Origin: Chloroflexota bacterium
GTDB taxonomy: Bacteria; Chloroflexota; Anaerolineae; UBA2200
Assembly (NCBI GenBank): GCA_014360755.1
Contig: JACIWX010000006.1
Span: forward strand, 91,748 to 155,747
Length of the DNA: 64,000 nt
Reading direction: 5' to 3'
Shown here: one piece after another, positions 18,717 through 26,299 of the stretch
Numbering within the stretch: the first letter of the stretch is position 1
How the letters are laid out: every line of letters starts with the position of its first letter
Program-made: the position numbers and the translations under genes
The notes under the pieces: model-generated
Databases searched by the model: none
Seen by the model: only the letters and a program-made list of their open reading frames with translations
What the model was told of the DNA's origin: nothing

Positions 18717-19946
18717 TTACGGGCTGACCGAGGCCTCGAAGAGCACCTTGCCATCCTTCACGTGCAGGATCGCAGCGTTCTTCACTGGGTTATGGAACTG
18801 ATCAAACGTGATGGTGCCAGACACTGCCTCAAACTTGATCGTCTCCATCGCCTTCGCCACCGCCGTCGGATCATCCACCCCAGCCTTCTCAATCGATGCC
18901 AACAAAATGTTCGCCGCATCATACGCCAACGCCGCTAACGCATCCGGTACCTTCCCAAACTTCTCCTGATACCGCTTCACAAAATCCTGCACGATCGGAC
19001 GCGGATCATCCGGCGAATAGTGGTTGGTGTAATACCCACCATCGCATGCCGCTAGGTCTGTATCCGGCGAATCCCAACCATCGCCACCCAGCAACACCGC
19101 CGTGATCCCCTTCTGCTTCGCCTGCGCCGCAATCAGATTCAGCTTGTCATAGTACGTGGGAATGTAGAATACATCCGGATTCGCCGCCTTCACCTTCGCC
19201 AGAATGGCAGAAAAGTCCGTGTCCTCCTTCACAAATGACTCCCACACCACGACCTTCCCGCCTCCAGCCTCAAACGCCTTCCGAAATTCCTCCGCCAACC
19301 CCTTGATGTAGTCATTCCCCACATCCAACACTACCGCCGCCGTCTTCGCCTTCAGGTTCTCCAAGGCAAACTTCGCCATCACCGAACCCTGGAACGGATC
19401 AATGAAGCACGCGCGGAACGTGTACGGCTTCACCTTCCCATCCTTGTCCACCGTCACCATCACATTCGTGGACGTGCCGCTGATCTGCACCACCTTCTTC
19501 TGGTTGGCGTACTCGCTGATGGGAATGGACTCGCTGGAGCACACCGCGCCTACTATGTACTTCACCTGATCCTCATCAATCACCTTCTTGGCCACGTCAG
19601 CGGCTGCCTTCGGGTCGCACTGCGAGTCGCCCAGCACCCACTCAATCGGCCGACCCAGCACGCCTCCCTTGGCGTTCCACTCCTCAAATGCCATAATCGC
19701 TCCATCTCGGTTCGACGCACCAAAGGTCGCTACATCACCCGTCAGCGGACCCAAAATGGCAATCTTGATCGGTTCCACCGGCTTAGGAGTGGGCGGCACT
19801 GCCGTTGCTGTAGGCGGTGCCTCTGTAGGCTGAACTGCTGGTTTCGGCGTGGGCGTTGGTGTAGGAGTGGGCTTCGGTGCACAGGCACCCAGCAACATGC
19901 TCAACACCAACAACACACTGACCAGTACTGTCCATTTGCCTTTCAT
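18717..19946 (-). CDS. livK: Branched-chain amino acid ABC transporter substrate-binding lipoprotein
   Basis: 409 residues from ATG 19946. The lipoprotein signal peptide ends in LGAC (Cys22), followed by a Pro/Thr linker (PKPTPTPTPTPKP and so on). The Peripla_BP_6 domain begins IKIAILGPLTGDVATFGASN. An upstream in-frame extension exists, but the ATG at 19946 has a GAAGGGGGG-type SD site and starts the signal peptide. It captures the ligand outside the membrane for LivHMGF. The substrate is predicted, not shown: branched-chain amino acids, amides or urea are possible. Confidence 0.93.
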   Translation of the reverse strand: MKGKWTVLVSVLLVLSMLLGACAPKPTPTPTPTPKPAVQPTEAPPTATAVPPTPKPVEPIKIAILGPLTGDVATFGASNRDGAIMAFEEWNAKGGVLGRPIEWVLGDSQCDPKAAADVAKKVIDEDQVKYIVGAVCSSESIPISEYANQKKVVQISGTSTNVMVTVDKDGKVKPYTFRACFIDPFQGSVMAKFALENLKAKTAAVVLDVGNDYIKGLAEEFRKAFEAGGGKVVVWESFVKEDTDFSAILAKVKAANPDVFYIPTYYDKLNLIAAQAKQKGITAVLLGGDGWDSPDTDLAACDGGYYTNHYSPDDPRPIVQDFVKRYQEKFGKVPDALAALAYDAANILLASIEKAGVDDPTAVAKAMETIKFEAVSGTITFDQFHNPVKNAAILHVKDGKVLFEASVSP

Positions 19947-20189
19947 TGCCAAAAACCCCCCTTCCTGCAATAGAATTGGTTTGGTATTGCACCTCTCACG
20001 GCACTGCACACCAGGGAAGCCACCCCTTACTTCTATCAACAGTGCACGCAAGGGTTTCCATTCTCCTCTTTTGGAAAACGGTCATTTTTAGGCTTATCCC
20101 TCCTTCTTCCAAAGAGTATGAGCCCAACCCTGTGGCACTGTCATCCATTGACTTGGCAGGCTACGCCGCCCAAACCGAAACGTCCAAGG

Positions 20190-20561
20190 CTATGCTTCAA
20201 ATAACAGCTGCATTTCAGGCTGATCCACATAGAATAGGATCAACGCCGATAAAGCGATGGCTAGCAACGAAGTAACCAAGAGAGGAATATCCGCCGGGGT
20301 GCCCGGAGCTTTCGACGGGACAACCCTGGAAAGCGTGATCAACAGCCGTACAATGATATGAAAACCTTGTACGAAGATGGTCATGAGCCTTCCGACCGGG
20401 CGCAGGTCAAGCAGTGCCCAGGCGAGCAAGGCGAAGATGACTACCGGTATCACGAACAGTAGTCGGTTGATGGACAGCAATACCTTGGGAGGCAGCAAAA
20501 GGACAGGTATGATCTGCAATAGAGCGATCACCACGATTGGTACAGGCCGCCTTTTCTTCAC
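20190..20561 (-). CDS. Small integral membrane protein, unknown function
   Basis: 123 residues with a basic N-terminus (KKRRP) and four hydrophobic segments, at about 7-25, 31-52, 58-80 and 93-112. It starts with GTG at 20561 after GGAGG. Not recognised. It stands alone between livK and the ArsR gene; codon usage looks ordinary and the hydrophobic pattern supports a real gene. Confidence 0.6.
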   Translation of the reverse strand: MKKRRPVPIVVIALLQIIPVLLLPPKVLLSINRLLFVIPVVIFALLAWALLDLRPVGRLMTIFVQGFHIIVRLLITLSRVVPSKAPGTPADIPLLVTSLLAIALSALILFYVDQPEMQLLFEA

Positions 20562-20860
20562 TTGTATGTATTCCTCCTCAGACAGGATAAGCTAGCAAGG
20601 GCATCTCATCGAGGAGACGAACTCGCAAGCACAGCACGGCTCAGTACTCGCTCATCGTAGCGCAGTTATGATAAGTGCAATTATAGCAAAAATCTCAATT
20701 TTGTCAAACAAACCATGAAGTGCAAAAAATGCAAAACGAATCCCGATAATTCTGGCTGTCTATGCCCGCGTTTGTCCATTTTTTCCTGATCGTTAATGGG
20801 CTTCCCTTCAAGCGTCATAGGGGGTGTCGAAGAAGGTACCCTTTCAAGCGCAATGCTGAT
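20562..20860. other. Intergenic stretch with no recognised gene
   Basis: Between the small membrane protein and the ArsR promoter. It is AT-rich around 20670-20720, where TTGTCAAA on the plus strand could be a minus-strand -35 box. No ORF, RNA or repeat is recognised. Confidence 0.4.
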
Positions 20861-20908
20861 TTGACAAAAAAACGAATCAGGCTAGAATATATTCAATTTT
20901 ATGAATAT
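20861..20908 (+). promoter_or_regulatory. Promoter with ArsR-type operator
   Basis: TTGACA (20861-20866), 16-nt spacer, TAGAAT (20883-20888). It is followed immediately by the perfect inverted repeat ATATTCA-N6-TGAATAT (20889-20908), a typical ArsR/SmtB operator shape. The identical half-sites occur upstream of the gene at 23175. Confidence 0.8.
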
Positions 20909-20921
20909 AAAGGATAGCAAA

Positions 20922-21299
20922 ATGGTGCGATCAACTTACGAACGACAAGCGCAGTTCTTCAGTGCCCTGGCACATCCGGTCAGGCTGAGCATCCTGGACA
21001 TCCTAGCAGGAGGTGAAGCTTGTGTCTGCCATCTTGCGTCCCTATTGCAATTGCGTCAGGCATACATCTCGCAGCAACTAGCATTACTGAAAGAGGCTGG
21101 CTTGATCACCGACAGAAAAGAGGGGCTCTATGTCTACTATTCGCTGGCAAATGCAGACATCCCGCGCCTCCTCCAGGAAGCCCGCTCTTGTCTGGCACGG
21201 ATCAGCGGCGATGAGGTCTTGCAAAACTTCGTACCTCCCAAATACGACGAGAGCACGTGTACTTGTCCCGCTTGTTGTGCTACTCGCTCTAACCCATAA
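20922..21299 (+). CDS. ArsR-family metal-sensing repressor
   Basis: 125 residues with a winged-helix DNA-binding domain. The helix-3 motif EACVCHLA has Cys34 and Cys36, as in the As(III)/metal-binding ELCVCDL site of ArsR, with His37 in place of Asp. The recognition helix is QAYISQQLALLKEAGLI. The C-terminus STCTCPACC is cysteine-rich and may add ligands. I choose ATG 20922 (AAAGGA upstream) over 20901, because 20901 lies inside the operator. It likely represses itself and the downstream permease/thioredoxin genes. Confidence 0.9.
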   Translation: MVRSTYERQAQFFSALAHPVRLSILDILAGGEACVCHLASLLQLRQAYISQQLALLKEAGLITDRKEGLYVYYSLANADIPRLLQEARSCLARISGDEVLQNFVPPKYDESTCTCPACCATRSNP

Positions 21300-21325
21300 T
21301 CTTCCCTATAAGGAGAATGAACACG

Positions 21326-22645
21326 ATGAACTCCATTGTGCCTTTTGTAGCTCGACTCATGGAATCTGGCTGGGTTAGCCTATTAGATTATCTGGCTGCG
21401 CACGTCCTGCTGTGCCTTGTGCCTGCCTTTTTTATCGCTGGAGCACTCAGCGCTCTGATCCCCAAGGAAACCGTAACTCGCTACCTGGGCCCGCGAGCGC
21501 CTAAGGTGGTCTCCTACCCAGCGGCAGCACTTGGCGGATTCCTCCTGGCTGTCTGTTCTTGCACGATTTTGCCACTATTCGCCGGCATTTGGAAACGCGG
21601 CGCTGGATTAGGGCCAGCGATCACCTTTTTGTTTGTAGGCCCTGCAGTCAATATCCTAGCCATTGCCTATACCGGAGCTGCTATTGGCATGGACATCGCG
21701 TTAGCACGCATCATCCTGTCTATTGCCTTTGGCATCGTCATTGGTCTCATCATGGCCACAGTGTTTCATAACGGCGATGCAATACCAGAAGATAACCTGT
21801 TTACAGCCCAGGTAAAAGTCAGACCTGCAATTTGGGCATTTTTCGTCCTGCTGGTAGCGATGCTCATCGCCGGCACCTTGCAGGTAAATTGGCTTACAAA
21901 TATCTGGTTCACGGTAAACTTAGCGTGGGATGTGCCGCCTAGTCTCCTCGGCTTGTTGGATGAGCTACACCTGACTATACAGGGCCTGCTGATTATCAGC
22001 ATGTTGATCATGGTAGCATCAGCGGCATACGTAGGCCTGCGCAATATCTTGGAGAAAGTCAGCGGCTGGACGTGGGTTACGCTAGCCCTGGTTGTTGTAA
22101 CTATGCTCATCGCAACACCTGTTATACACGCCGCAGGCAGTATCGTTATTGGCTTCACCGGCAGGTCCATCCTCATACCCTTATTGCTGGTTGCCCTTTC
22201 CTTTACCGCTATAAAGGGCTTGCAGCGTGCTGAGTTGCAGTCATGGCTATGGGAAACCTGGCGCTTTGTGCAGCAAATTTTCCCCCTGCTCGTTGTCGGC
22301 GTCTTTATCGCGGGTATGGTCAAAGTACTTATCCCACAGGAATGGATTCGCACTCTGGCCGGCCGCAACACGTTATGGGCTAACCTTATAGGCGTTGCTT
22401 TTGGCATCTTCATGTATTTCCCAACATTGGTTGAAGTGCCTATCGCGCGCATGTTCCTAGACCTAGGCATGCATCGCGGCCCACTGCTGGCATACCTCTT
22501 GGCGGATCCCGAACTCTCGGTGCAGAGCATCCTGGTAACCAGCAGAATACTGGGCCGCAAGCGCACGGTATTGTACGTAGCATTGACTGCTTTGTTCAGC
22601 ACACTGGCAGGCTATCTCTTTGGCTTGGCTTTACTTGTTATCTAG
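21326..22645 (+). CDS. COG0701 (DUF318/ArsP-like) permease
   Basis: About 439 residues from ATG 21326, with roughly ten membrane segments. The repeated family motif is seen as CSCTILPLFAGIWKRGAGLG and GPAVNILAIAYTG in the first half, and MYFPTLVEVPIARMFLDLGM in the second. Some members of this family (ArsP) export trivalent organoarsenicals; others have unknown substrates. It follows an ArsR gene by 26 nt and is followed by a thioredoxin-like gene, which fits metalloid or thiol-linked export. The substrate is inference only. Confidence 0.85.
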   Translation: MNSIVPFVARLMESGWVSLLDYLAAHVLLCLVPAFFIAGALSALIPKETVTRYLGPRAPKVVSYPAAALGGFLLAVCSCTILPLFAGIWKRGAGLGPAITFLFVGPAVNILAIAYTGAAIGMDIALARIILSIAFGIVIGLIMATVFHNGDAIPEDNLFTAQVKVRPAIWAFFVLLVAMLIAGTLQVNWLTNIWFTVNLAWDVPPSLLGLLDELHLTIQGLLIISMLIMVASAAYVGLRNILEKVSGWTWVTLALVVVTMLIATPVIHAAGSIVIGFTGRSILIPLLLVALSFTAIKGLQRAELQSWLWETWRFVQQIFPLLVVGVFIAGMVKVLIPQEWIRTLAGRNTLWANLIGVAFGIFMYFPTLVEVPIARMFLDLGMHRGPLLAYLLADPELSVQSILVTSRILGRKRTVLYVALTALFSTLAGYLFGLALLVI

Positions 22646-22686
22646 CAAGAACACGAGATAGTTCATAAAAACTTGGGAGGAACACA

Positions 22687-22935
22687 ATGCACATTATCAT
22701 ACTCGGACCTGGCTGCCCAAATTGCAAAAAGGTAGAGGCTCTGACAAAGGAAGCAGTGGCAGAGCTGAATTTGGAGGATGTTACGTTCCAGAAAGTAACC
22801 GATATGGCTGAGATCATGCAATACCCTATCTTGCGCACCCCAGGTTTGGTCATCAATGGCAAAGTGGTCTGCAGTGGGCGCATCCCAACGAAAGCGGAGA
22901 TCAAGAATTGGCTGACAGTGGCTCTGTCAGAGTAG
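22687..22935 (+). CDS. Small thioredoxin-like redox disulfide protein
   Basis: 82 residues, MHIIILGPGCPNCKKVEALT, with active-site CPNC at 10-13. The rest matches the MTH895/TM0996 small thioredoxin family, including the cis-Pro region RTPGLVINGKVVCSGRIPT with an extra Cys. GGGAGGAACACA precedes the ATG. It sits directly after the COG0701 permease; this pairing is common and suggests thiol delivery to or reduction of the transported metal species. Confidence 0.9.
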   Translation: MHIIILGPGCPNCKKVEALTKEAVAELNLEDVTFQKVTDMAEIMQYPILRTPGLVINGKVVCSGRIPTKAEIKNWLTVALSE

Positions 22936-23011
22936 GCTCTTGCTGCTTGATGCCAAGTGCATCTGAAGGACAGATTTCGTGAATCTCGGACATACGCGCT
23001 CCCTATACGAT

Positions 23012-23060
23012 TTGACAAAAAGCTGCATTTGCGATATAGTATATTCAGAAAAATGAATAT
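23012..23060 (+). promoter_or_regulatory. Second promoter with the same ArsR-type operator
   Basis: TTGACA (23012-23017), 17-nt spacer, TATAGT (23035-23040). It is followed directly by ATATTCA-N6-TGAATAT (23041-23060), with half-sites and spacing identical to those at 20889-20908. It therefore probably belongs to the same ArsR regulon and controls the gene at 23175 and what follows. Confidence 0.8.
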
Positions 23061-23174
23061 AGTTATGCTAACATTTCTGCCTGTTTCCATGCAGACCAGC
23101 CAGGGAGAAAATGCCTTGGCTGGTTTGTACTGAATAGACAGGTCAGGGAAAAACATTTAAGGAGGAACCGTGCT

Positions 23175-23540
23175 ATGTCTGAGAAACCCAAATTTGTCAT
23201 GTGTATTTGCACCGGCGAGTGCCCTGGCTTTCAAAGCCTGAATCTGTGGCAACTGATTAACTATGTCCGCAATGAACTGGACGTAGAGTATGCTATCGTC
23301 CACCCACAACTGTGCGTGGATGACGGCGATCGCTTCCTGACAGATTACATCAAACCCAATTCCAAGTATATCATCGGTGCCTGCGATCCGAAGATGCAGC
23401 GCAAGATGTTCAAAGACGCTTTTGCGTCAGTCGGCGGCGATTTTGACCAACAGGTGATCTCCCTCGACCTGCGCAACATGTCCACAGAAGACGCGATGAA
23501 GAAAGTAGAGGAAGCCGTTAAACAAACGGTGTCCTCCTAA
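23175..23540 (+). CDS. HdrA-like N-terminal domain protein
   Basis: 121 residues. VMCICTGECPGF supplies Cys10, Cys12 and Cys16. YIIGACDPKMQRKMFKDAF and SLDLRNMSTEDAMKKVEEAV resemble the first domain of heterodisulfide reductase subunit A (the AACSPRMHE...F and NIRE...SW regions), but the FAD and ferredoxin domains are absent. A stand-alone electron-transfer or cofactor-binding module is inferred. TAAGGAGG lies upstream of the ATG. It is the first gene after the second ArsR-type operator and precedes a ferredoxin gene. Confidence 0.65.
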   Translation: MSEKPKFVMCICTGECPGFQSLNLWQLINYVRNELDVEYAIVHPQLCVDDGDRFLTDYIKPNSKYIIGACDPKMQRKMFKDAFASVGGDFDQQVISLDLRNMSTEDAMKKVEEAVKQTVSS

Positions 23541-23576
23541 ACGCTGCCATATATTGGGAAATTGGTGGAGGGATGT

Positions 23577-23843
23577 ATGAACCAAAAAAGTGTGCCAAGG
23601 GAACAAATCCCTTGGTATCCAAGAATTGATCTAGACAAATGCACTGGCTGCCAGGAATGTTTCAACTTCTGCGGGAATGGCGTGTACCAGTGGGATGACG
23701 AAGGGAATCACCCTATTGTCGCCAACCCATATAACTGCGTGGTAGGGTGCAGCGCTTGTGCCAATCTTTGCAGCGGTGAAGCCATTTCCTTCCCAACCAA
23801 GGAAGAACTCGGGAAAGTAATGGCTGCGTTGTATGCGAAATAG
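23577..23843 (+). CDS. 2[4Fe-4S] ferredoxin-like protein 1
   Basis: 88 residues. The first cluster motif is CTGCQECFNFC, the second CVVGCSACANLC (CxxxCxxCxxxC). They are preceded by the signature IPWYPRIDLDKC shared with the ferredoxins at 25685 and 26300. ATG 23577 follows GGAGGG. It is an electron carrier for the neighbouring redox proteins. The second motif is spaced differently from clostridial ferredoxins and may bind a labile or altered cluster. Confidence 0.88.
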   Translation: MNQKSVPREQIPWYPRIDLDKCTGCQECFNFCGNGVYQWDDEGNHPIVANPYNCVVGCSACANLCSGEAISFPTKEELGKVMAALYAK

Positions 23844-23851
23844 CGATTTGA

Positions 23852-23940
23852 CCTGACGGTGGCTTCCCAGAAGAAAAACAAGGGCACTCAAACTGGCAAT
23901 GATGCCACTGAAGCGCTCCCAGAGGGAAGCCACCGTCAGG
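23852..23940. repeat. 17-bp perfect inverted repeat around a 55-nt core
   Basis: CCTGACGGTGGCTTCCC (23852-23868) is exactly complementary to 23924-23940. The core has no ORF and contains the small hairpin GGCA-ATGA-TGCC. No T-tract follows and no target duplication is visible. It could be a terminator-like or attenuator structure between ferredoxin 1 and the second ArsR gene, or a small repeat element. Confidence 0.6.
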
Positions 23941-23969
23941 CCTGGGCATGAACCCGGGTAAAGAATCCG

Positions 23970-24677
23970 ATGAAAAACCATACACAGGGGCTAGAACTCA
24001 TCAAAGTGCTTGCGCACCCAATACGCATACAGATCCTTTGGACACTCGGCACTAGTGAGCAATATGTTTGTCATTTGATGACCACCCTTGGCCGGCGCCA
24101 GGCTTACATCTCGCAGCAACTGGCTTTTTTACGCCAAACGAATCTCATTGTACCAACCCGTGAAGGCCAACGCATTAGCTATCACCTGCGGGATGAAGAA
24201 GTGGGGGCCGTGCTGTCGAAATTGTATGCGTTGATTGCGCCCGACAGCTATGCCTGTTTGGTGATCCCGGCACCATGGTGGCTGTGCCCATGTCCAAAAT
24301 GCACCGAAATCAGAGTGCAGGCCCATCTCTCAACAGCACCATTCGGCTCCAGGGGCTCAGCAATGAGAGCAGAGATGGCCGATTGCAGACGTTCCGTTTG
24401 CGTCCGTGTGTATCGGATATCCGCAGAGCATGTAGCTGTCTCGCTGAATTCAGACTGCACCAACCTGCAGCACTGGGCATCTGCATTGCATGTGGTGCAC
24501 GCGCCTTTGTATGGGCAGGAAATACAGACGTACGGAGAACTGTACCAGTCAGCCAATGACTATATATGCCAATCCGATTGTCATGCACCAGCATTTGTGC
24601 TACAAGCAACCGCGACTGCCAGTCAGTCTATGAGCCATGCCAGGCAGGAGATCCAATGTCTGACGGAAGCAGATTGA
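23970..24677 (+). CDS. ArsR-type regulator fused to a C-terminal DUF6951-like domain
   Basis: 235 residues. Residues 1-95 form a winged helix closely like the ArsR protein at 20922 (RQAYISQQLAFLRQTNLIV shared), but only one Cys of the metal site remains (QYVCHL). The second half has CPCPKC, then MADCRRSVCVRVYRI, VSLNSDCTNLQHWA and a final CQSDCHAPAFVLQA. This resembles small DUF6951 proteins with conserved Cys (SDC, and a CPVP-like motif). A metal- or thiol-sensing effector domain is inferred. The frame runs on after the TGA into the next ORF, probably by chance. Confidence 0.7.
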   Translation: MKNHTQGLELIKVLAHPIRIQILWTLGTSEQYVCHLMTTLGRRQAYISQQLAFLRQTNLIVPTREGQRISYHLRDEEVGAVLSKLYALIAPDSYACLVIPAPWWLCPCPKCTEIRVQAHLSTAPFGSRGSAMRAEMADCRRSVCVRVYRISAEHVAVSLNSDCTNLQHWASALHVVHAPLYGQEIQTYGELYQSANDYICQSDCHAPAFVLQATATASQSMSHARQEIQCLTEAD

Positions 24678-24761
24678 TCTGCATCGGACAGCGAAAGGCA
24701 TACGATGCACCAACGCTCGAAGTATGAAACTAAGGAGCAAGCACGCTCAAAAGGGGGCGCA

Positions 24762-25073
24762 ATGCTAGAACGAAAAGCCCGGTTGACTTCCGATTGGTTG
24801 GTCCAGCACATCCGCGAGCACGGCGGAGTGCTGACTGTTTCACACGACATTGTGGTGGACTGATGAACCGCATACAGAGGCCCATCCGGTCGGGTGGGCG
24901 AACCGGAGCGTCCAGAGGATTTTGTCCGGCTGGAAGCGGATGATCTGGCTATTTATCTTTCCAAGGGCATCTGGGAAAACCTGAAGCCGCGCCAAACAAA
25001 GTTGTTGGTCGCCGTTTCAGGCTATGGACGCTTCTGGATATACTTGGAACCAACAGCAACCAGGAAGGAATGA
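24762..25073 (+). CDS. CC/Se-motif family selenoprotein with two adjacent in-frame TGA (Sec) codons
   Basis: Reading TGA as selenocysteine at codons 34 and 35 (24861-24866) gives a 103-residue protein: MLERKARLTSDWLVQHI, then REHGGVLTVSHDIVVD, UU, TAYRGPSGRVGEPERPED, and a tail with EADDLAIYLSKGIWENL and VAVSGYGRFWIYLE. The pattern matches the small family I recall as CC/Se motif (seleno)protein. In it a Cys-Cys pair (or Sec) follows GGxxTV and is followed by a GxPxxPE stretch and a VYV-like strand. GGGGG lies 5 nt before the ATG; an in-frame ATG at 24705 is an alternative. A SECIS-type hairpin starts 13 nt after the second TGA. It lies in the ArsR/ferredoxin redox cluster. The function of the family is unknown. 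Confidence 0.8.
24880..24899 (+). promoter_or_regulatory. Bacterial SECIS hairpin of the UU protein
   Basis: GCCCATCC pairs with GGGTGGGC (8 bp, one T-G wobble) with apical loop GGTC, 22 nt after the second TGA and 25 nt after the first. bSECIS elements need a short stem, a G in the first two loop positions and 16-37 nt from UGA to the loop; all are met. The loop resembles the GGUC of the E. coli fdhF element. Confidence 0.75.
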
Positions 25074-25122
25074 CCAACTCCCAACATTGGGATTTGGTCA
25101 TTGGGATTTGGTCATTGACTAG
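25074..25122. repeat. Short tandem intergenic repeat
   Basis: GGGATTTGGTCATT occurs twice in tandem. A similar stretch (TTGGGATTTGGCCATTGG) lies between livM and livH near 17618-17635. Degenerate dispersed repeat. Confidence 0.4.
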
Positions 25123-25125
25123 GGG

Positions 25126-25668
25126 ATGGTGATGTTGATCGAACAATACGAGATCAGATTAGAATCGCCGCCATGTGATCCAGGCAGTGAACGCTGGAGT
25201 GCCTTTGCCCGGCTCAACACGGACATCTCGGCAGTGCTGCCCTATCTAAACGCTAGGCTCAAAGGAGCCATCTACGATCATAAGGCTCAGGTACTGACCT
25301 GGCGTACAGGCGGACGTGCCGTCTCGGTGCGTCCCTACGAGATCGCCGTGAGCAATTTGCAAGATCGCGCGGAAGCAGAAGCCATCGTCAAACGCATGGT
25401 GGATTTGGTGAACGAGACCTGGGAACAACGCGGGCAAATCCAGCCCAGCCTGGTGAAGCGTGAGCCGCTCAGAGCGCTCGATGTGTACAAATTGCTGCCT
25501 GGGTCAAACTGCAAAGCCTGCGGGCAGCCAACCTGTTTCACCTTCGCCTTGAAGTTGGTGGCAGGCCAGGCAAACATCGCTTCCTGTGCCCCGCTGTTCG
25601 AGGAAGTATATCGCGAAAAACGTGAGCAACTACTGCAGATGCTGGAATCCGCCGAAATGACAACATAG
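25126..25668 (+). CDS. 4Fe-4S domain protein (RnfB/CdhE-type FeS motif)
   Basis: 180 residues. The N-terminal 110 residues are unassigned. The C-terminal part has YKLLPGSNCKACGQPTCF with a later ASCAPL, the CxxC-x4-C...C motif of the PF04060 [4Fe-4S] domain found in RnfB and corrinoid proteins. It probably donates or accepts electrons with the ferredoxins encoded next to it. It starts 16 nt upstream of ferredoxin 2 in the same transcript. In-frame ATGs at 25126 and 25132 are both possible. Confidence 0.8.
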   Translation: MVMLIEQYEIRLESPPCDPGSERWSAFARLNTDISAVLPYLNARLKGAIYDHKAQVLTWRTGGRAVSVRPYEIAVSNLQDRAEAEAIVKRMVDLVNETWEQRGQIQPSLVKREPLRALDVYKLLPGSNCKACGQPTCFTFALKLVAGQANIASCAPLFEEVYREKREQLLQMLESAEMTT

Positions 25669-25684
25669 CCTAAGAGTAGTAGCA

Positions 25685-26188
25685 ATGCCAGACAATAAAG
25701 AACTCAGTTATCGTCAGATCATTGTAGGACGTTTCCCGACCGGTATGGTCGGGCTTGATGAACTTTTTGAGGCGCTGTATCAGGCGAATACACCGCCCAC
25801 AGATGAGTTGGGGGCGGAACTCGTCGCACGGGCGCGGCAGCACAATTATATCCCTGCATCTGCAGAAAAGGATTTCGCTGCGGCATTGCTGCGGGAATAC
25901 CGTAGTTACTACGAGCAAAAGCGTTCCGGCCAAGCCACAACTATGAAGCGCAGCACACCGCGCCAGCAAGTGCCGTGGTTTCCTATGCTGGATGAGACGC
26001 TTTGCGATGGCTGCGACAAGTGCTTGAATTTCTGCAGCAGCGGGGTATATGCCAAGCGGGACAATGGCGTAGTTTATGTCGTGCAACCTTCCAACTGCGT
26101 GGTGGGATGCGATGCCTGTGCACGCCTCTGCCCGCACCATGCCATTACTTTTCCGCCCCGCTCCATCCTGCGCACGATGGGGCGTTAG
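25685..26188 (+). CDS. 2[4Fe-4S] ferredoxin-like protein 2 with N-terminal helical domain
   Basis: 167 residues. Residues 1-90 form a separate domain (VGRFPTGMVGLDELFEAL, HNYIPASAEKDFAAALLREY) which I cannot name with certainty. Residues 95-160 are a ferredoxin paralogous to those at 23577 and 26300: VPWFPMLDETLCDGCDKC, then CVVGCDACARLC. It likely shuttles electrons between a specific partner bound by the N-terminal domain and the small ferredoxins. 16 nt after the PF04060 protein gene. Confidence 0.83.
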   Translation: MPDNKELSYRQIIVGRFPTGMVGLDELFEALYQANTPPTDELGAELVARARQHNYIPASAEKDFAAALLREYRSYYEQKRSGQATTMKRSTPRQQVPWFPMLDETLCDGCDKCLNFCSSGVYAKRDNGVVYVVQPSNCVVGCDACARLCPHHAITFPPRSILRTMGR

Positions 26189-26299
26189 AACCTTATCAAT
26201 ATGAGCCCGGCTGCTCACCGCGCGAGGATACATATTGAAATACTGTGCTGCAAGCACGTGAAACCATCAAACCACCGATGAAGGAGGCATTGAACACCC

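Noticed and set aside
24675..24705. The ArsR-fusion frame continues past TGA into the frame of the UU selenoprotein
   Set aside because: No SECIS-like hairpin follows this TGA, the linker residues look random, and the downstream gene has its own SD site and start.
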